Part shown: positions 8,917 through 18,495 of the stretch, in pieces
How positions within the stretch are numbered: position 1 is the first letter of the stretch
Layout: every line of letters starts with the position of its first letter
NCBI GenBank assembly: GCA_017525505.1
Contig: JAFXSR010000001.1
Span: forward strand, 1 to 38,015
Direction: 5' to 3'
Source of the DNA: Bacteroidales bacterium
GTDB lineage: Bacteria; Bacteroidota; Bacteroidia; Bacteroidales; WCHB1-69
Length of the DNA: 38,015 bases
Position numbers and translations under genes: made by a program
The notes under the pieces: model-generated
The model's input: the letters and a program-made list of their open reading frames with translations, nothing else
Database searches by the model: none
Told to the model about the DNA's origin: nothing

Positions 8917-11748
8917 CTAAATTTTCCCTGTCAACGCCTTCCCGGTATGCGATTTCTTGCTCTTGATCAAGTCCTCGGGTTTGCCCTCGATAATAATCTT
9001 GCCACCTTGGTCGCCTCCTTCAGGTCCCATGTCAATTACCCAGTCGGCACATTTGATCAACTCCAGATTGTGCTCAATGACCAGAATGGAGTTGCCTTTC
9101 TCGATGAGTCTGTTGAAAGACTCGTAAAGTTTGTGGATGTCGTGGAAGTGCAAACCCGTGGTCGGCTCGTCGAAGATGAAAAGGGTGTTCTGCTGGTTGT
9201 TGCCGAGCGACAGATAATAGGCCAGCTTCACACGCTGAGCCTCGCCGCCGGAGAGGGTGGAGGAGGACTGCCCCATCTTGAGGTAGCCCAGACCGACATC
9301 TTGCAAGGGAGTGAGTTTCGCGATAATATTGTCAATGATTTTTTGTGAAGGCAGACTCTTGAAGAATTCCACAGCCTGGTTGATGGTCATGTTGAGGACA
9401 TCGCTGATAGAGTAGGCACCCACCTTGATGTCCAGCACTTCTTCCTTGAAACGGCTGCCGCCACATTCGGAGCATACCAGATCTACATCGGCCATGAACT
9501 GCATTTCTATGTGTACCACACCCTCGCCCTCGCATTCCTCGCAGCGGCCGCCGGGACTGTTGAACGAGAAAAAGCCGGCTTTGTAGTTGCGTTGTTTGGC
9601 CAAAGGCTGGTCGGCATAAAGGTCGCGGATGAGGTCGTAGGCCTTGATGTAGGTGACAGGGTTGGAGCGCGTGGAGCGGCCGATGGGATTCTGGTCCACC
9701 ATCACCACATCGCTGATTTTGCTCAGGTCGGCGTTGATGCGGCTGTGCCTGCCTGGCTTGTCCGCCGTCTCATTGAGCATCCGCTTCAGGGCAGGGTATA
9801 GGATGTTCTTGATGAGCGAGCTCTTGCCCGACCCGCTTACCCCGGTCACCACGGTGAATATCTCCAGCGGAATCTTCACATCCACCCCTTTGAGGTTGTT
9901 TTCCGTGGCTCCGACGATTTCCACGTAATTGCGCCATTTTCTGCGCTTGGCAGGTGCTTTGATATAGAGATTGCCGGCCTTCTCAGGTTCGCTCATGCCA
10001 CGTAGATAGGCGGCGGTAAGATTGTCTTTCTGCCTGAGCAACTGCTTGATGTCACCGGCAAATACCACCTTGCCGCCTAAACGTCCGGCCTCGGGACCGA
10101 TGTCTATGATGTAGTCCGCCGCACGGATGATTTCCTCATCATGCTCCACGATGACTACCGTGTTGCCAATATCACGCAGCCTTTTGAGAACTGATATAAG
10201 TCGCTGCGTGTCACGCACATGCAGTCCGATGCTGGGCTCGTCCAAAATGTATAAAGAGCCTACTAAGCTGCTGCCTAAGGAGGTGGCCAGATTGATGCGC
10301 TGTGACTCGCCACCGGAAAGCGTGCGGCTGTTGCGGTTCAGCGTCAGGTACCCCAAGCCCACATCCACCAGAAAACCAATGCGGTTGACCAGCTCGCTGA
10401 CCAGTTGGTGGGCAATCTGTTTTTCCGTTTCGTTCTTGTAACTGAATTCCTTGAAAAAGTGATACAGCTGTTCCACTGGCATCAGCATCAGCTCGGTGAT
10501 GGTTTTGCCACCGACTTTCACGTAGTTGGCATCCTTGCGCAGGCGGGTGCCCTTGCAGTCGGGACAGAGCGTGCGGCCCCGGTATCGCGACAGCATCACG
10601 CGGTACTGGATTTTGTAAATGTTTTTCTCCACAAATTCAAAAAACTGCTTCACGCCCTCAATGTTCTTGTATGGCCAGCCGTTCCATAGCAGGTCGAATT
10701 CTTTCTCACTCAGTTCTTCGACGGGACGGTGGATGGGAAAACCTGCCTTTGCGGCATTGCGCACGAAGTAGTCCTTCCATTCGCCCATCACCTGGCCGCG
10801 CCAGCAAACTACCGCCCCGTCATATACCGACAGGCTGCGGTCGGGAATGACAAGGTCGGGGTCGATGCCTTCCACCAGGCCGGTGCCACCGCAGGTCTTG
10901 CAGCAGCCGTAAGGGTTGTTGAAGCTGAACAGGTTGACCGATGGCTCCTCGAAGACAATGCCGTCCGTCTCGAATAGGTTGCTGAACTTGTTGCGCTTGA
11001 CTTTGCCCTCCGCCTCGTACTGGATGACACAGCTGCCTTTGCCTTCGTAAAAGGCGGTCTCGATGGAGCCGCTCAGGCGCGGCAGGTTCTCTTCCAGACG
11101 TTCTGATTTGAAACGGTCGATGAGAATGTATATGTCTGCGTTCTTGCTAACCTTGCCGGACAGCACTTCGTCAATTTCTTTCAGTTCTTTGTTGTATAGG
11201 ATTCTGCTGAAACCTTGCTGTTTCAAAATCTCCAACTGTTCGGCAGGGGTGCGCCCCGAGAAGATCTGCAACGGTGACAGAATATAAACCACGGTGCCAG
11301 AGGGGATTTCCTTCAGGTAGCTGATGACATCACTCACATTTTCCCGCTTAACCTCTTTGCCGCTGATGGGCGAGTAGGTGCGACCGATACGGGCGTATAA
11401 GAGTTTCAGATATTCGTAGATCTCGGTGGTGGTGCCTACCGTGGAACGCGGGTTGCGCGAAATGACCCGCTGCTCGATGGCGATGGCGGGCGGAATGCCC
11501 GTGATACTGTCCACATCGGGCTTGGAAATCTTGCCCATGAACTGCCGCGCGTATGAGCTTAAACTCTCCACATATCGTCGCTGCCCCTCGGCATAAAGCG
11601 TGTCGAAAGCCAGTGAGCTCTTGCCCGAGCCCGACAGCCCGGTGATGACGACCAATTGGTTGCGAGGAATCTCTACGTCTATGTTTTTCAGGTTGTTGAC
11701 CCTTGCCCCCTTGATGATGATTTTCTTGGTGTTCGTTTCTTCTGACAT
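8917..11748 (-). CDS. uvrA: Excinuclease ABC subunit A
   Basis: UvrA is the damage-sensing ATPase of nucleotide excision repair; it loads UvrB on DNA. The protein has two ABC-type halves. The N-terminal half has Walker A 'GLSGSGKSS' and signature '[11 protein letters not shown]' with '[12 protein letters not shown]'. The C-terminal half has 'GVSGSGKSS', '[11 protein letters not shown]' and '[11 protein letters not shown]'. CxxC pairs ('CKTCGGTG', 'CPDCKGTR', 'CEECEGEG', 'CSECGGSR') form the zinc modules. I use the Met at 11748 (943 residues); an in-frame ATG at 11763 adds five residues, and its leader from the promoter at 11778-11785 would be very short. It is apparently monocistronic. The UvrA1 assignment rather than a UvrA2 paralogue is from overall resemblance only. 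Confidence 0.96.
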   Translation of the reverse strand: MSEETNTKKIIIKGARVNNLKNIDVEIPRNQLVVITGLSGSGKSSLAFDTLYAEGQRRYVESLSSYARQFMGKISKPDVDSITGIPPAIAIEQRVISRNPRSTVGTTTEIYEYLKLLYARIGRTYSPISGKEVKRENVSDVISYLKEIPSGTVVYILSPLQIFSGRTPAEQLEILKQQGFSRILYNKELKEIDEVLSGKVSKNADIYILIDRFKSERLEENLPRLSGSIETAFYEGKGSCVIQYEAEGKVKRNKFSNLFETDGIVFEEPSVNLFSFNNPYGCCKTCGGTGLVEGIDPDLVIPDRSLSVYDGAVVCWRGQVMGEWKDYFVRNAAKAGFPIHRPVEELSEKEFDLLWNGWPYKNIEGVKQFFEFVEKNIYKIQYRVMLSRYRGRTLCPDCKGTRLRKDANYVKVGGKTITELMLMPVEQLYHFFKEFSYKNETEKQIAHQLVSELVNRIGFLVDVGLGYLTLNRNSRTLSGGESQRINLATSLGSSLVGSLYILDEPSIGLHVRDTQRLISVLKRLRDIGNTVVIVEHDEEIIRAADYIIDIGPEAGRLGGKVVFAGDIKQLLRQKDNLTAAYLRGMSEPEKAGNLYIKAPAKRRKWRNYVEIVGATENNLKGVDVKIPLEIFTVVTGVSGSGKSSLIKNILYPALKRMLNETADKPGRHSRINADLSKISDVVMVDQNPIGRSTRSNPVTYIKAYDLIRDLYADQPLAKQRNYKAGFFSFNSPGGRCEECEGEGVVHIEMQFMADVDLVCSECGGSRFKEEVLDIKVGAYSISDVLNMTINQAVEFFKSLPSQKIIDNIIAKLTPLQDVGLGYLKMGQSSSTLSGGEAQRVKLAYYLSLGNNQQNTLFIFDEPTTGLHFHDIHKLYESFNRLIEKGNSILVIEHNLELIKCADWVIDMGPEGGDQGGKIIIEGKPEDLIKSKKSHTGKALTGKI

Positions 11749-11777
11749 GTCTGCCTGCTTCAATAAATGACAAACTG

Positions 11778-11785
11778 CAAAAATA
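11778..11785 (-). promoter_or_regulatory. TAnnTTTG -7 box of uvrA
   Basis: The minus strand reads TATTTTTG about 30 bases upstream of the preferred uvrA start. No SOS-type operator was recognised next to it. Confidence 0.5.
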
Positions 11786-11874
11786 CGGAATCTTTTTCAA
11801 TTGACGAATTGCTAATTTTGCCAATTTATAAAATATTGATTCAAAAGTCTATAGTTCAATTGATTTTTTTTTTG

Positions 11875-11882
11875 TACCTTTG
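11875..11882 (+). promoter_or_regulatory. TAnnTTTG -7 box of the T9SS-cargo gene
   Basis: TACCTTTG is an exact match to the Bacteroidota -7 consensus, about 50 bases upstream of the ATG at 11931 and preceded by a T-rich tract. Confidence 0.6.
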
Positions 11883-11930
11883 TGCCCTCAAATTTTTAAA
11901 GGTATTGAAAATATAAAGTATTGATGATAG

Positions 11931-14900
11931 ATGAATTATAAAAATGTTATTTTTGCGATATTTGCATTTGTGTTGCTGTCTTTTCCCATTCAGGCACAAA
12001 CTTACATCAGCGAGGACTTTGAAGCGGTCAGCTCGGGTCTTCCAACAGGTTGGGTTTCAGTAGGATCCGGAACGGTGGAAGTACGTACCAGCAATGCTCA
12101 CAGCGGTTATCATAGTCTGCGTTTCTCGGGGGCTACCTCGAATGTGGTGGCACTGCCCGAGCTTTCTGTCCCGATCAATACCACCCAGATTACCCTGTGG
12201 ACCAAAGCCGAGGGAAATTATTCCGGCTGCGGTTCGTTTCAGGTGGGTTATCTTACCAATGTCAACAATGCGGGCTCTTTTGTGGCTCTGGAGACCATCA
12301 GCTATTCCGATTACTTCACTTATGGTGAGCTGACTGTACCGCTGGACCAGGCTCCCGCAGGTGCGCGCATCGCTCTCCGTCATACCCCGTCGGCTATCTA
12401 TTGGCTTTGGTATTGCGATGACGTGACGGTGGAGGCTCTCCCAAATTGTTTGCCTGTCACTGACCTTACGGCAGTCCCCGGCTTTAACGCTGTTATGCTC
12501 AGCTGGTCTGACCCGGATAGTAGCAACAGTTACACGGTGTTGAATATGACGACGGGCGATACTTTGGCTACGGCTCTCACCGCTCATTCCTATGTGGTGC
12601 AGAATCTTGACCATTCCACTGCTTACACCTTTGGCGTGGTGGCTAATTGTTCTCCTACCGAAGTGTCTCCCGTTGCAACTATCAATGCCCAAACTGTTTG
12701 TATGCCTTTCGCCACTCCTTTCGTCGAGGATGCCGAGGGTGGTGTCGTACCCCCGTGCTGGACACAAAGTGGTGACTGTGTATGGCGTGTGGGTACGGGA
12801 GATCGTGAGACCGCAATTGGCGCCCATGTGGGCAGCCATAATTTTTTGATCACTTCCGATAGCTATGATGGCACTTCGAAACTGATTACGCCACAGCTCA
12901 ATCTGTCAAATGTGGGTCCTACAGTGCATCTGTCTTTCTGGCATTTGCAGCGTTCCTGGGTTGGCGATAACGATGAACTCAGTGTGTATTACCGTACCTC
13001 GCAACTTTCCTCGTGGGTGCTGCTGGCCAGCTATGCCAATCCTATCGAGAGCTGGACCGAAGAAAGTCTGGCTCTGCCGAATATCAGTGCCAATTATCAG
13101 ATTGCCTTTGAATTTCAATCAGGTTGGGGGAAAGGAGTGGCAATTGACGATATCCATATCGAAGTCCCTGCCTCCTGCTCGCATGTCATGAATCTTACCG
13201 CTACCCCCTCCAGTCATAGCGTGCTGCTCGAATGGACTGATACCCAGAATGCCGGGGCCACTTACACGATTTATGACGCAAATTCCGGTAATGTGCTGGC
13301 TTCAAACTGTAATGGTAACTCGTATGTCGTTTCAGGCCTGATTCCTGGTACCTCCTATCAGTTCGGTGTGGTGGCCAATTGTTCGGACAATGAGTCGTCG
13401 ATCCCTACATTAGTCGGCGTTCAAACGAGTTGTGGAGTACGTGCTATGCCTTTCTATGAGGATTTTAATAGTCTTGTTTCTGGCATACCCGCCTGCTGGA
13501 GTAATAGTGAGGGTACCACCAGCATGGGGTCATGGAAGTGGAAGCATGATACTACCGGTTATAGTGGAGCCGGCCTGAAATTCAACAGCTATGTGAATGA
13601 GGAGGGAAATACCAATGTACTCGCTACTCCGCCAGTGTACATTAGTGAGTGCGCTTTCCTGTCGTTTTGGTGCAAAAACCCCGATGGAGGCGACTTTAGC
13701 GTGTTTGTTTCCGTGGACACCAACTCCACACGCGATACTCTTGTCACAAATCTTACTTCTATCAACGACTGGATGCAGTTGGAACTCATCCTTGACTCGG
13801 CTGCTTATACAGGCCATAATGTAACCATCTACTTCCAGGGGACCAGCAATTTTGGTGACGATGATGCGTATATTTACCTCGATGAGGTGGCCATATCACC
13901 GCTGTTACAGACTTGTCTTCCAGTGGAGCAGCTGGCTGTGGATGATGTGGGCACAACCAGCGTCAGCTTGAGCTGGGTAAGTGATGCCCCCAGCTTCACC
14001 GTGATAGTCGATACTGTCCAAGTCGCTACCGGGATTACCGATATCCACTATACGATTACTGGCTTGACACCAGCTTCTCATTATGTTTTCTCGGTGATCG
14101 CCGATTGTTCGGATTCCCTTTCTTCTGATGCTGTTACTGTAGAGGCCAATACGGTTTGCATGGCTTTCGAACTTCCTTATGTCGAGAGTTTTGAGGCTGA
14201 CGGCCATTATGACTGCTGGACGGTACATGCCACCAGTCCACTTACTGGTCGTATGGATCTGCCTGTTTTTGCGGAAAACGGTAATGGATTGTTTGCTTTC
14301 GCCAGTAGCGTCAATCCTCCGCAGTACCTGATCTCGCCGGAACTTACGGGTACAGATGCAGGTCTGCAATTGTCATTCGGCTATATGGCCATCGACTATC
14401 GTTTCGCGGAAAGTTTTGTGGTGGGCTATTCCACTACGACCAACGATACCAACGCCTTTGTCTGGGGTACGGAAGTGACGGATGTCACCAATAGCGCATA
14501 TATCCATTATGTGGAAGAAATAGAAGTTGGCGACATCAAGTATGTGGCGATCAAATACACGGCTTACGATATGTCCAGCCTCCTGATCGACAGCCTGGTA
14601 ATCCGCAGAATTCCTGTCTGTTTGCCGGCAACCAACTTGACGGTCGAGGATATAGGCGCGACCAGTGTTACGCTCTCATGGACAAATCCGGAAAATGTCG
14701 ATGGAAGCTACGCTGTTATCTATCTTTCGGGACATGATACGGTGGAGGATGCCACGGGCCTCGTCGGAACTGCCTATACGGTAGAGGGACTGGCACCAAG
14801 CACACAATATCGTTTTATGATCAGAACCGATTGCGAGGATGCAGCAGTTTATTGCAATCCTGTTATTGTGGTCACCCAGTCGCAACAATCCGTGTCTTCG

Positions 14901-15140
14901 TTTGATGGCACTTCAAATTGGAGTCTGTATCCCAACCCGGCTAATACGGTTGTGACGGTTGAGGCCAAAGATATGCGCCGTGTGATCATTTATGACGCCA
15001 CCGGCCGTGAGGTGTTGTTCCGCAACGTGAATAATGATACGGAACACTTCGATGTCAGTGGCCTGGAGAATGGTGTGTACTTCTTCCGCATTGAAACAGC
15101 CGACAACATGTCAGTGCGTAAGTGTATAGTTAACCATTAA
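11931..15140 (+). CDS. Secreted multi-domain FN3/adhesin-like protein with T9SS sorting domain
   Basis: The 1069-residue protein begins with a signal peptide (residues 1-22, ending FPIQAQ). Jelly-roll domains resembling cleaved-adhesin or MAM domains, such as 'FYEDFNSLVSGIPACW' and 'YVESFEADGHYDCW', alternate with four fibronectin-III domains. Each FN3 opens with a Cys plus 'xxVTxLTxxxxxxxxxxLSW'-like text (near 173, 422, 662 and 900). The last 80 residues ('NWSLYPNPANTVVTVEAKD' to 'GVYFFRIETADN') are a classic type A T9SS C-terminal domain. That directs export through PorSecretion and surface anchoring or release. No protease or glycosidase motif is visible, so an adhesion or matrix role is inference. 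It has its own promoter and terminator. Confidence 0.92.
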   Translation: MNYKNVIFAIFAFVLLSFPIQAQTYISEDFEAVSSGLPTGWVSVGSGTVEVRTSNAHSGYHSLRFSGATSNVVALPELSVPINTTQITLWTKAEGNYSGCGSFQVGYLTNVNNAGSFVALETISYSDYFTYGELTVPLDQAPAGARIALRHTPSAIYWLWYCDDVTVEALPNCLPVTDLTAVPGFNAVMLSWSDPDSSNSYTVLNMTTGDTLATALTAHSYVVQNLDHSTAYTFGVVANCSPTEVSPVATINAQTVCMPFATPFVEDAEGGVVPPCWTQSGDCVWRVGTGDRETAIGAHVGSHNFLITSDSYDGTSKLITPQLNLSNVGPTVHLSFWHLQRSWVGDNDELSVYYRTSQLSSWVLLASYANPIESWTEESLALPNISANYQIAFEFQSGWGKGVAIDDIHIEVPASCSHVMNLTATPSSHSVLLEWTDTQNAGATYTIYDANSGNVLASNCNGNSYVVSGLIPGTSYQFGVVANCSDNESSIPTLVGVQTSCGVRAMPFYEDFNSLVSGIPACWSNSEGTTSMGSWKWKHDTTGYSGAGLKFNSYVNEEGNTNVLATPPVYISECAFLSFWCKNPDGGDFSVFVSVDTNSTRDTLVTNLTSINDWMQLELILDSAAYTGHNVTIYFQGTSNFGDDDAYIYLDEVAISPLLQTCLPVEQLAVDDVGTTSVSLSWVSDAPSFTVIVDTVQVATGITDIHYTITGLTPASHYVFSVIADCSDSLSSDAVTVEANTVCMAFELPYVESFEADGHYDCWTVHATSPLTGRMDLPVFAENGNGLFAFASSVNPPQYLISPELTGTDAGLQLSFGYMAIDYRFAESFVVGYSTTTNDTNAFVWGTEVTDVTNSAYIHYVEEIEVGDIKYVAIKYTAYDMSSLLIDSLVIRRIPVCLPATNLTVEDIGATSVTLSWTNPENVDGSYAVIYLSGHDTVEDATGLVGTAYTVEGLAPSTQYRFMIRTDCEDAAVYCNPVIVVTQSQQSVSSFDGTSNWSLYPNPANTVVTVEAKDMRRVIIYDATGREVLFRNVNNDTEHFDVSGLENGVYFFRIETADNMSVRKCIVNH

Positions 15141-15177
15141 AATTAATTCGATTACAATACTATAAAGGTAAGGGAAA

Positions 15178-15209
15178 AGTGACCCAGAAGTAAATGGGTC
15201 ACTTTTTTT
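15178..15209 (+). terminator. Intrinsic terminator of the T9SS-cargo gene
   Basis: Perfect 9-bp stem AGTGACCCA (15178-15186) with TGGGTCACT (15195-15203), an 8-base loop, then seven T. It lies 38 bases after the stop codon. Confidence 0.92.
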
Positions 15210-15379
15210 GTATGATATTTTAAATGTAAGAAAAGTATGATTGCTATAAGAAAAAATGACTTTTTTGTGGGATTCAAGAAAAATTTGTAAATTTGCTTTT
15301 TGAAAAAAATGAGAACTAAAACGTATAAGATGATTAATACTTAATGAGTTAAATTTCTAATATAGCGTTTGCTATTTGT

Positions 15380-15531
15380 TCGGAGACACCTTTGAACCTG
15401 AGAACTTCAAAAAAAAACTCTAAAACGAACAAATTGTGAATGTCTGCGTTTCATGCGTGGACACGATTTGTCTATTAGAGTGGGTTTTCTCAGGACCTAA
15501 AGGTGTGGACAAGGGATGTCCACTTTTTTTT
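15380..15531 (+). ncRNA. Candidate structured small RNA (extended hairpin plus terminator)
   Basis: No protein fits here, but the bases pair end to end. ACACCTTT (15386-15393) pairs with AAAGGTGT (15499-15506). CCTGAGAA (15397-15404) pairs with TTCTCAGG (15487-15494). ACTCTAA (15417-15423) pairs with TTAGAGT (15475-15481). ACAAATTGTG (15429-15438) pairs with CACGATTTGT (15462-15471, one G-T pair). An A-rich bulge (15406-15416) lies on one side only. A terminator hairpin GTGGACA-AGGGA-TGTCCAC with eight T follows (15505-15531) and overlaps the basal stem by two bases. A long rod with an internal bulge recalls 6S RNA, but the bulge is smaller than usual, so the class is open. Strand is set by the T tract. 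Confidence 0.72.
15505..15531 (+). terminator. Intrinsic terminator ending the small RNA
   Basis: Perfect 7-bp stem GTGGACA/TGTCCAC, 5-base loop AGGGA, then eight T. It ends 57 bases before the HTH gene start, so it could also act as an attenuator for that gene. Confidence 0.85.
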
Positions 15532-15588
15532 GTCCTGATCAATACCCGCTTCGAAAAGATAGCTTCTCGCCAAAAAAAAACAAAAGCG

Positions 15589-15822
15589 ATGAAGGATATT
15601 GTGCATATTGGTTCACTCATTCAAAATGAGTTGCGCCGACAAGACAGAACCAACCGATGGTTAGCCGAACGTATAAACGTGCATCCGCGCACCATCAATA
15701 AGATTTTTCAGAAAAATGTAATAGACACCCAACAATTGTTGCATATTTCGTATGCAATGGGGGTCGATTTTTTTGAGGTGTATTCAAAGTTGCTTAAAGA
15801 TATGCCCAAATTGGGCATGTAG
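15589..15822 (+). CDS. Small helix-turn-helix DNA-binding protein
   Basis: The 77-residue protein ('MKDIVHIGSLIQNELRRQDR') contains an XRE-like HTH: 'NRWLAERINVHPRTINKIFQ' is the turn-helix part, followed by 'IDTQQLLHISYAMGVDFFEVY'. Small solitary regulators of this shape are common in Bacteroidota; their targets are generally unknown. I start at the ATG at 15589, because the frame extended back to 15436 would translate through the small-RNA terminator and gives no family-like residues. The last codons overlap a palindrome ATGCCCAA-A-TTGGGCAT (15802-15818), which could be a binding site. It lies between the small RNA and the envelope genes and may regulate either. Confidence 0.78.
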   Translation: MKDIVHIGSLIQNELRRQDRTNRWLAERINVHPRTINKIFQKNVIDTQQLLHISYAMGVDFFEVYSKLLKDMPKLGM

Positions 15823-15868
15823 CCCATTGAGGGCAATGTTTATGGCGTGAATCCTGTTCAAAAAGGTA

Positions 15869-15876
15869 TAACTTTG
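15869..15876 (+). promoter_or_regulatory. TAnnTTTG -7 box of the envelope gene set
   Basis: TAACTTTG lies 64 bases before the ATG at 15940. It sits inside the longer open frame that could start at 15847, so that longer start is unlikely. Confidence 0.5.
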
Positions 15877-15939
15877 CGCATTCAAATCATATTTCAAATT
15901 AAAACCGATGTGGGCGATGGGATAACTGCCTGTTTTATT

Positions 15940-16908
15940 ATGAGAAAATTCTATGTTTTATTAGTTTGTTCGTTATCATTCCTGTTGTTCTCATGCAGAA
16001 CCACATTCGTATATACCGAAGTGTCTGTGCCCGAAGAAGGCACCTTTGTATTTGAGAAAATCACAGATGAAACTATTGAGACGGTGGGAGCCCCCAACAT
16101 CGACAACAATGGCCGGGACCATATCACCTTCAATGCCAACCGTACAATGGCGGTGTCTCCCGACGGAAATATGCTTTATTATCTGGCTATCAGCAACAAG
16201 CAGGTGAATGTGTATAGAAAAGATTTGTCCAGTAAGAATATCCAGACCCAGCGTACATTCCGCTCCAATGTTAACAATATTTCGGTTTCTCCAGATGGAG
16301 AAAAACTCTGTTTCTCGGAGATATCAGGAGATTACAGTCTCTTGTATCAAACAGATGCCTCTGTGGGCTCCATTGTCCGTCAGCTTTCCACACAAAACGT
16401 GAAGGATAGTCATCCTTATTACCAGAAAGACGGAAACAAGATTTTCTTCGACAGAAGCGGCGCTATCTGGAGCTATGACCTGCAAAACGGACAGGTGGTG
16501 AATTATTGCCGCGGTTATCAGCCGTATCCGCTCAATGACGAGGAATTCCTTTGTTACAGAGAATCCACTAACCGAGGCGAAATCTGGAAAGTGAATTTCG
16601 TGACCGGTCATGAGTCGGTGATTGTGAGTATGGACGAGCGCTGGTTCATCACCCCATCCCTTTCTCCCGATGGGAAGTGGATTCTGTTGGCAGGAAATAC
16701 CATCCCCAACGGAAATATGGATGAGGAAAACGTGGATATTTATGTGGTGAAAGTCGATGGTACCAATCTTACCCAGCTCACCTATCATAAAGGACATGAC
16801 ATCTGCCCTGTATGGTCCGCCGACGGAAAGTATATTTATTTCTTGTCTCAACGTGGTACGGAAGAGGGCAATTATAATATCTGGAAAATGAACTTCAATC
16901 TAAAATAA
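15940..16908 (+). CDS. TolB/PD40-type beta-propeller lipoprotein
   Basis: The 322-residue protein starts MRKFYVLLVCSLSFLLFSC, a lipoprotein signal with the lipid-bearing Cys at residue 19. The rest is a run of WD40-like (PD40) blades: 'MAVSPDGNMLYYLA', 'ISVSPDGEKLCFSE', 'PYYQKDGNKIFFDR', 'PSLSPDGKWILLAG' and 'PVWSADGKYIYFLS'. The SPDG-type turns are those of TolB-like propellers, which mostly bind proteins or peptides at the envelope. No Pal or TolA partner is present. The next gene begins 6 bases later, so it is probably the first gene of an operon 15940-19980. Binding partner unknown. Confidence 0.85.
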   Translation: MRKFYVLLVCSLSFLLFSCRTTFVYTEVSVPEEGTFVFEKITDETIETVGAPNIDNNGRDHITFNANRTMAVSPDGNMLYYLAISNKQVNVYRKDLSSKNIQTQRTFRSNVNNISVSPDGEKLCFSEISGDYSLLYQTDASVGSIVRQLSTQNVKDSHPYYQKDGNKIFFDRSGAIWSYDLQNGQVVNYCRGYQPYPLNDEEFLCYRESTNRGEIWKVNFVTGHESVIVSMDERWFITPSLSPDGKWILLAGNTIPNGNMDEENVDIYVVKVDGTNLTQLTYHKGHDICPVWSADGKYIYFLSQRGTEEGNYNIWKMNFNLK

Positions 16909-16914
16909 GACCGG

Positions 16915-17703
16915 ATGAGAAAGTTTGTCACAATAATTGCGGGATTGCTTATTGCTGTTGTCGCCGTCAATGCACAAACCGTTGGCGGCAACAGTAGTGG
17001 TAAGTACACCAATACGTCAAAATCCGGGTCACAAGGTGACTACGGAAACACAAAGGATTTTGTGGCGCGTCTGGATGTGGCTATAGGATATGTGGGATTA
17101 ATGTATGGAAAGCATGTCCACAATACCTATGGCTTGGAAGCTGGATACCGCTACCGTAGACATGAGTTCGGTTTGGCTGTGGATTTCATGCCCTTGTATG
17201 GAAATAGAGGACAGGTCAATAATGTTATTGATGGGATTTCAGAGAACTCAACTGTATACAATGGCTTCAGCATGCCGCTGTTCGCTTATTATAGATTTTA
17301 TTTTCTGAAAAAGAAAATCTCACCGTTTGCCACTGCGGGATTGGGAGGATGTATACCCATCAAAGAAATCAATATGAGCGGAAACTGGTATGGACAGAGT
17401 TTGTATGATCACAATATTTACAGGGAAGGGCGTGAAAATTATCAGGAAAGTTTTTTGGGCCTTTATTATACATTGGGTGTCGGATGCTCCTTTATGAATA
17501 TCTTCAATGTGGAACTTCAGAATATCTTTTCATTTGATTATTGGTCTCAGAGTAATAGCTCCAGTTATTTCCTTACAGACGGGTACTCTTCTAACCCTAG
17601 TTATTACGCTAATAGCGGTAACCACTTGTGTTATGCATTCTCTTTGAAACTTTCTGTGAATTTCGTTGAATTGGGGAGAACGCTTTCTTCAAAGAAAAGA
17701 TAA
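16915..17703 (+). CDS. Exported probable outer-membrane beta-barrel protein 1
   Basis: The 262-residue protein has a signal peptide (MRKFVTIIAGLLIAVVAVNAQ). The mature part has alternating hydrophobic and polar strands typical of small beta barrels: 'LDVAIGYVGLMYGKH', 'GLEAGYRYRRHEFGLAVDF', 'MPLFAYYRFYF', 'ISPFATAGLGG' and a C-terminal strand 'CYAFSLKLSVNFVEL'. It shares its signal-sequence style and mature start (AQTVGG) with the next gene, and both are Tyr/Gly-rich, so the two are probably paralogues. I do not recognise a named family. It lies 6 bases after the propeller lipoprotein. Confidence 0.8.
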   Translation: MRKFVTIIAGLLIAVVAVNAQTVGGNSSGKYTNTSKSGSQGDYGNTKDFVARLDVAIGYVGLMYGKHVHNTYGLEAGYRYRRHEFGLAVDFMPLYGNRGQVNNVIDGISENSTVYNGFSMPLFAYYRFYFLKKKISPFATAGLGGCIPIKEINMSGNWYGQSLYDHNIYREGRENYQESFLGLYYTLGVGCSFMNIFNVELQNIFSFDYWSQSNSSSYFLTDGYSSNPSYYANSGNHLCYAFSLKLSVNFVELGRTLSSKKR

Positions 17704-17736
17704 AGTTTAAATAAAGTGAAATTAAAATTATGAGCG

Positions 17737-18468
17737 ATGAAACGAGTGGTTATTATAATGACATTGCTTATTGCCGTTTTTGCGGCAAATGCACAGACAG
17801 TGGGAGGTGGTGGCAGTAAAAAATATCATAGCGTTAAAAAAACAAAGACTGCTACAAGTACCACAACAAAACATAAAACTTTCAACAGGAATGTGTTCCA
17901 GCCCGAGTTCACGTTTATGCTGAACTATGCATACGCCTTTGCTCCACAGCATTCGGTGGGCTTGACACTGGGACAAAACAAATTAGGCAAAACCCCACTG
18001 GGCTGGTACATCAACCTGATGACCGGCTTTGATTTCAATTTTGGAACTGTGGGGTCGGTGTCTGAACACGGTGTGTACAACGGCACCGTAGTGCCTTTCT
18101 TTACAGGGAAAGAAAAACGCACAAGACTGTCGGCCTCGTTAGGCATGACCGTCAATATGGTGATACCGCTGTATTTTTACATGGGAGTGGGATATGGCTA
18201 TCGTTCGCTGACTTGGGAAATTGTGGGCGGCGATTGGATGACTTACGAGCCAATGTCTTTTGCCGGAGCTAATGTCGATTTTGGCCTGATGCTCAATATA
18301 AAGGGTTTCGCCCTCTCCGCTGGCTATTCTACCATCAACTTCCAATATCACGAGTTGAAAGCGGGAATAGGATTCATCATCAAAACAAAAAAGAAATCAG
18401 TCGCTATGCCAGCTCCTGATAATCCGGACAACTCCAACGGTTCTGGAAATAATACTGAAAATAATTAA
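17737..18468 (+). CDS. Exported probable outer-membrane beta-barrel protein 2
   Basis: The 243-residue protein has a signal peptide (MKRVVIIMTLLIAVFAANAQ) followed by TVGGGGSKKY, closely matching the start of the preceding protein. Barrel-like strands follow: 'PEFTFMLNYAYAFAPQH', 'YINLMTGFDFNFGTVG', 'YFYMGVGYGYRSLTWEIVGG' and 'GFALSAGYSTINFQYHELKAG'. It ends in a Lys-rich then Asn/Gly-rich tail (NNTENN), which is unlike a normal barrel-sealing strand. It lies 33 bases after its paralogue and 27 bases before the FISUMP pseudogene. Function unknown; an envelope location is inferred. Confidence 0.78.
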   Translation: MKRVVIIMTLLIAVFAANAQTVGGGGSKKYHSVKKTKTATSTTTKHKTFNRNVFQPEFTFMLNYAYAFAPQHSVGLTLGQNKLGKTPLGWYINLMTGFDFNFGTVGSVSEHGVYNGTVVPFFTGKEKRTRLSASLGMTVNMVIPLYFYMGVGYGYRSLTWEIVGGDWMTYEPMSFAGANVDFGLMLNIKGFALSAGYSTINFQYHELKAGIGFIIKTKKKSVAMPAPDNPDNSNGSGNNTENN

Positions 18469-18495
18469 TTTGAAAGATTTATATTGAATAATGTT

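Noticed and set aside
12057..12839. 260-codon minus frame
   Set aside because: Antisense to the secreted FN3 protein, which has a signal peptide, ordered domains and a T9SS tail.
15436..15822. Longer start for the HTH protein
   Set aside because: The extension is translated from the small-RNA stem and terminator; the ATG at 15589 begins the family-like text.
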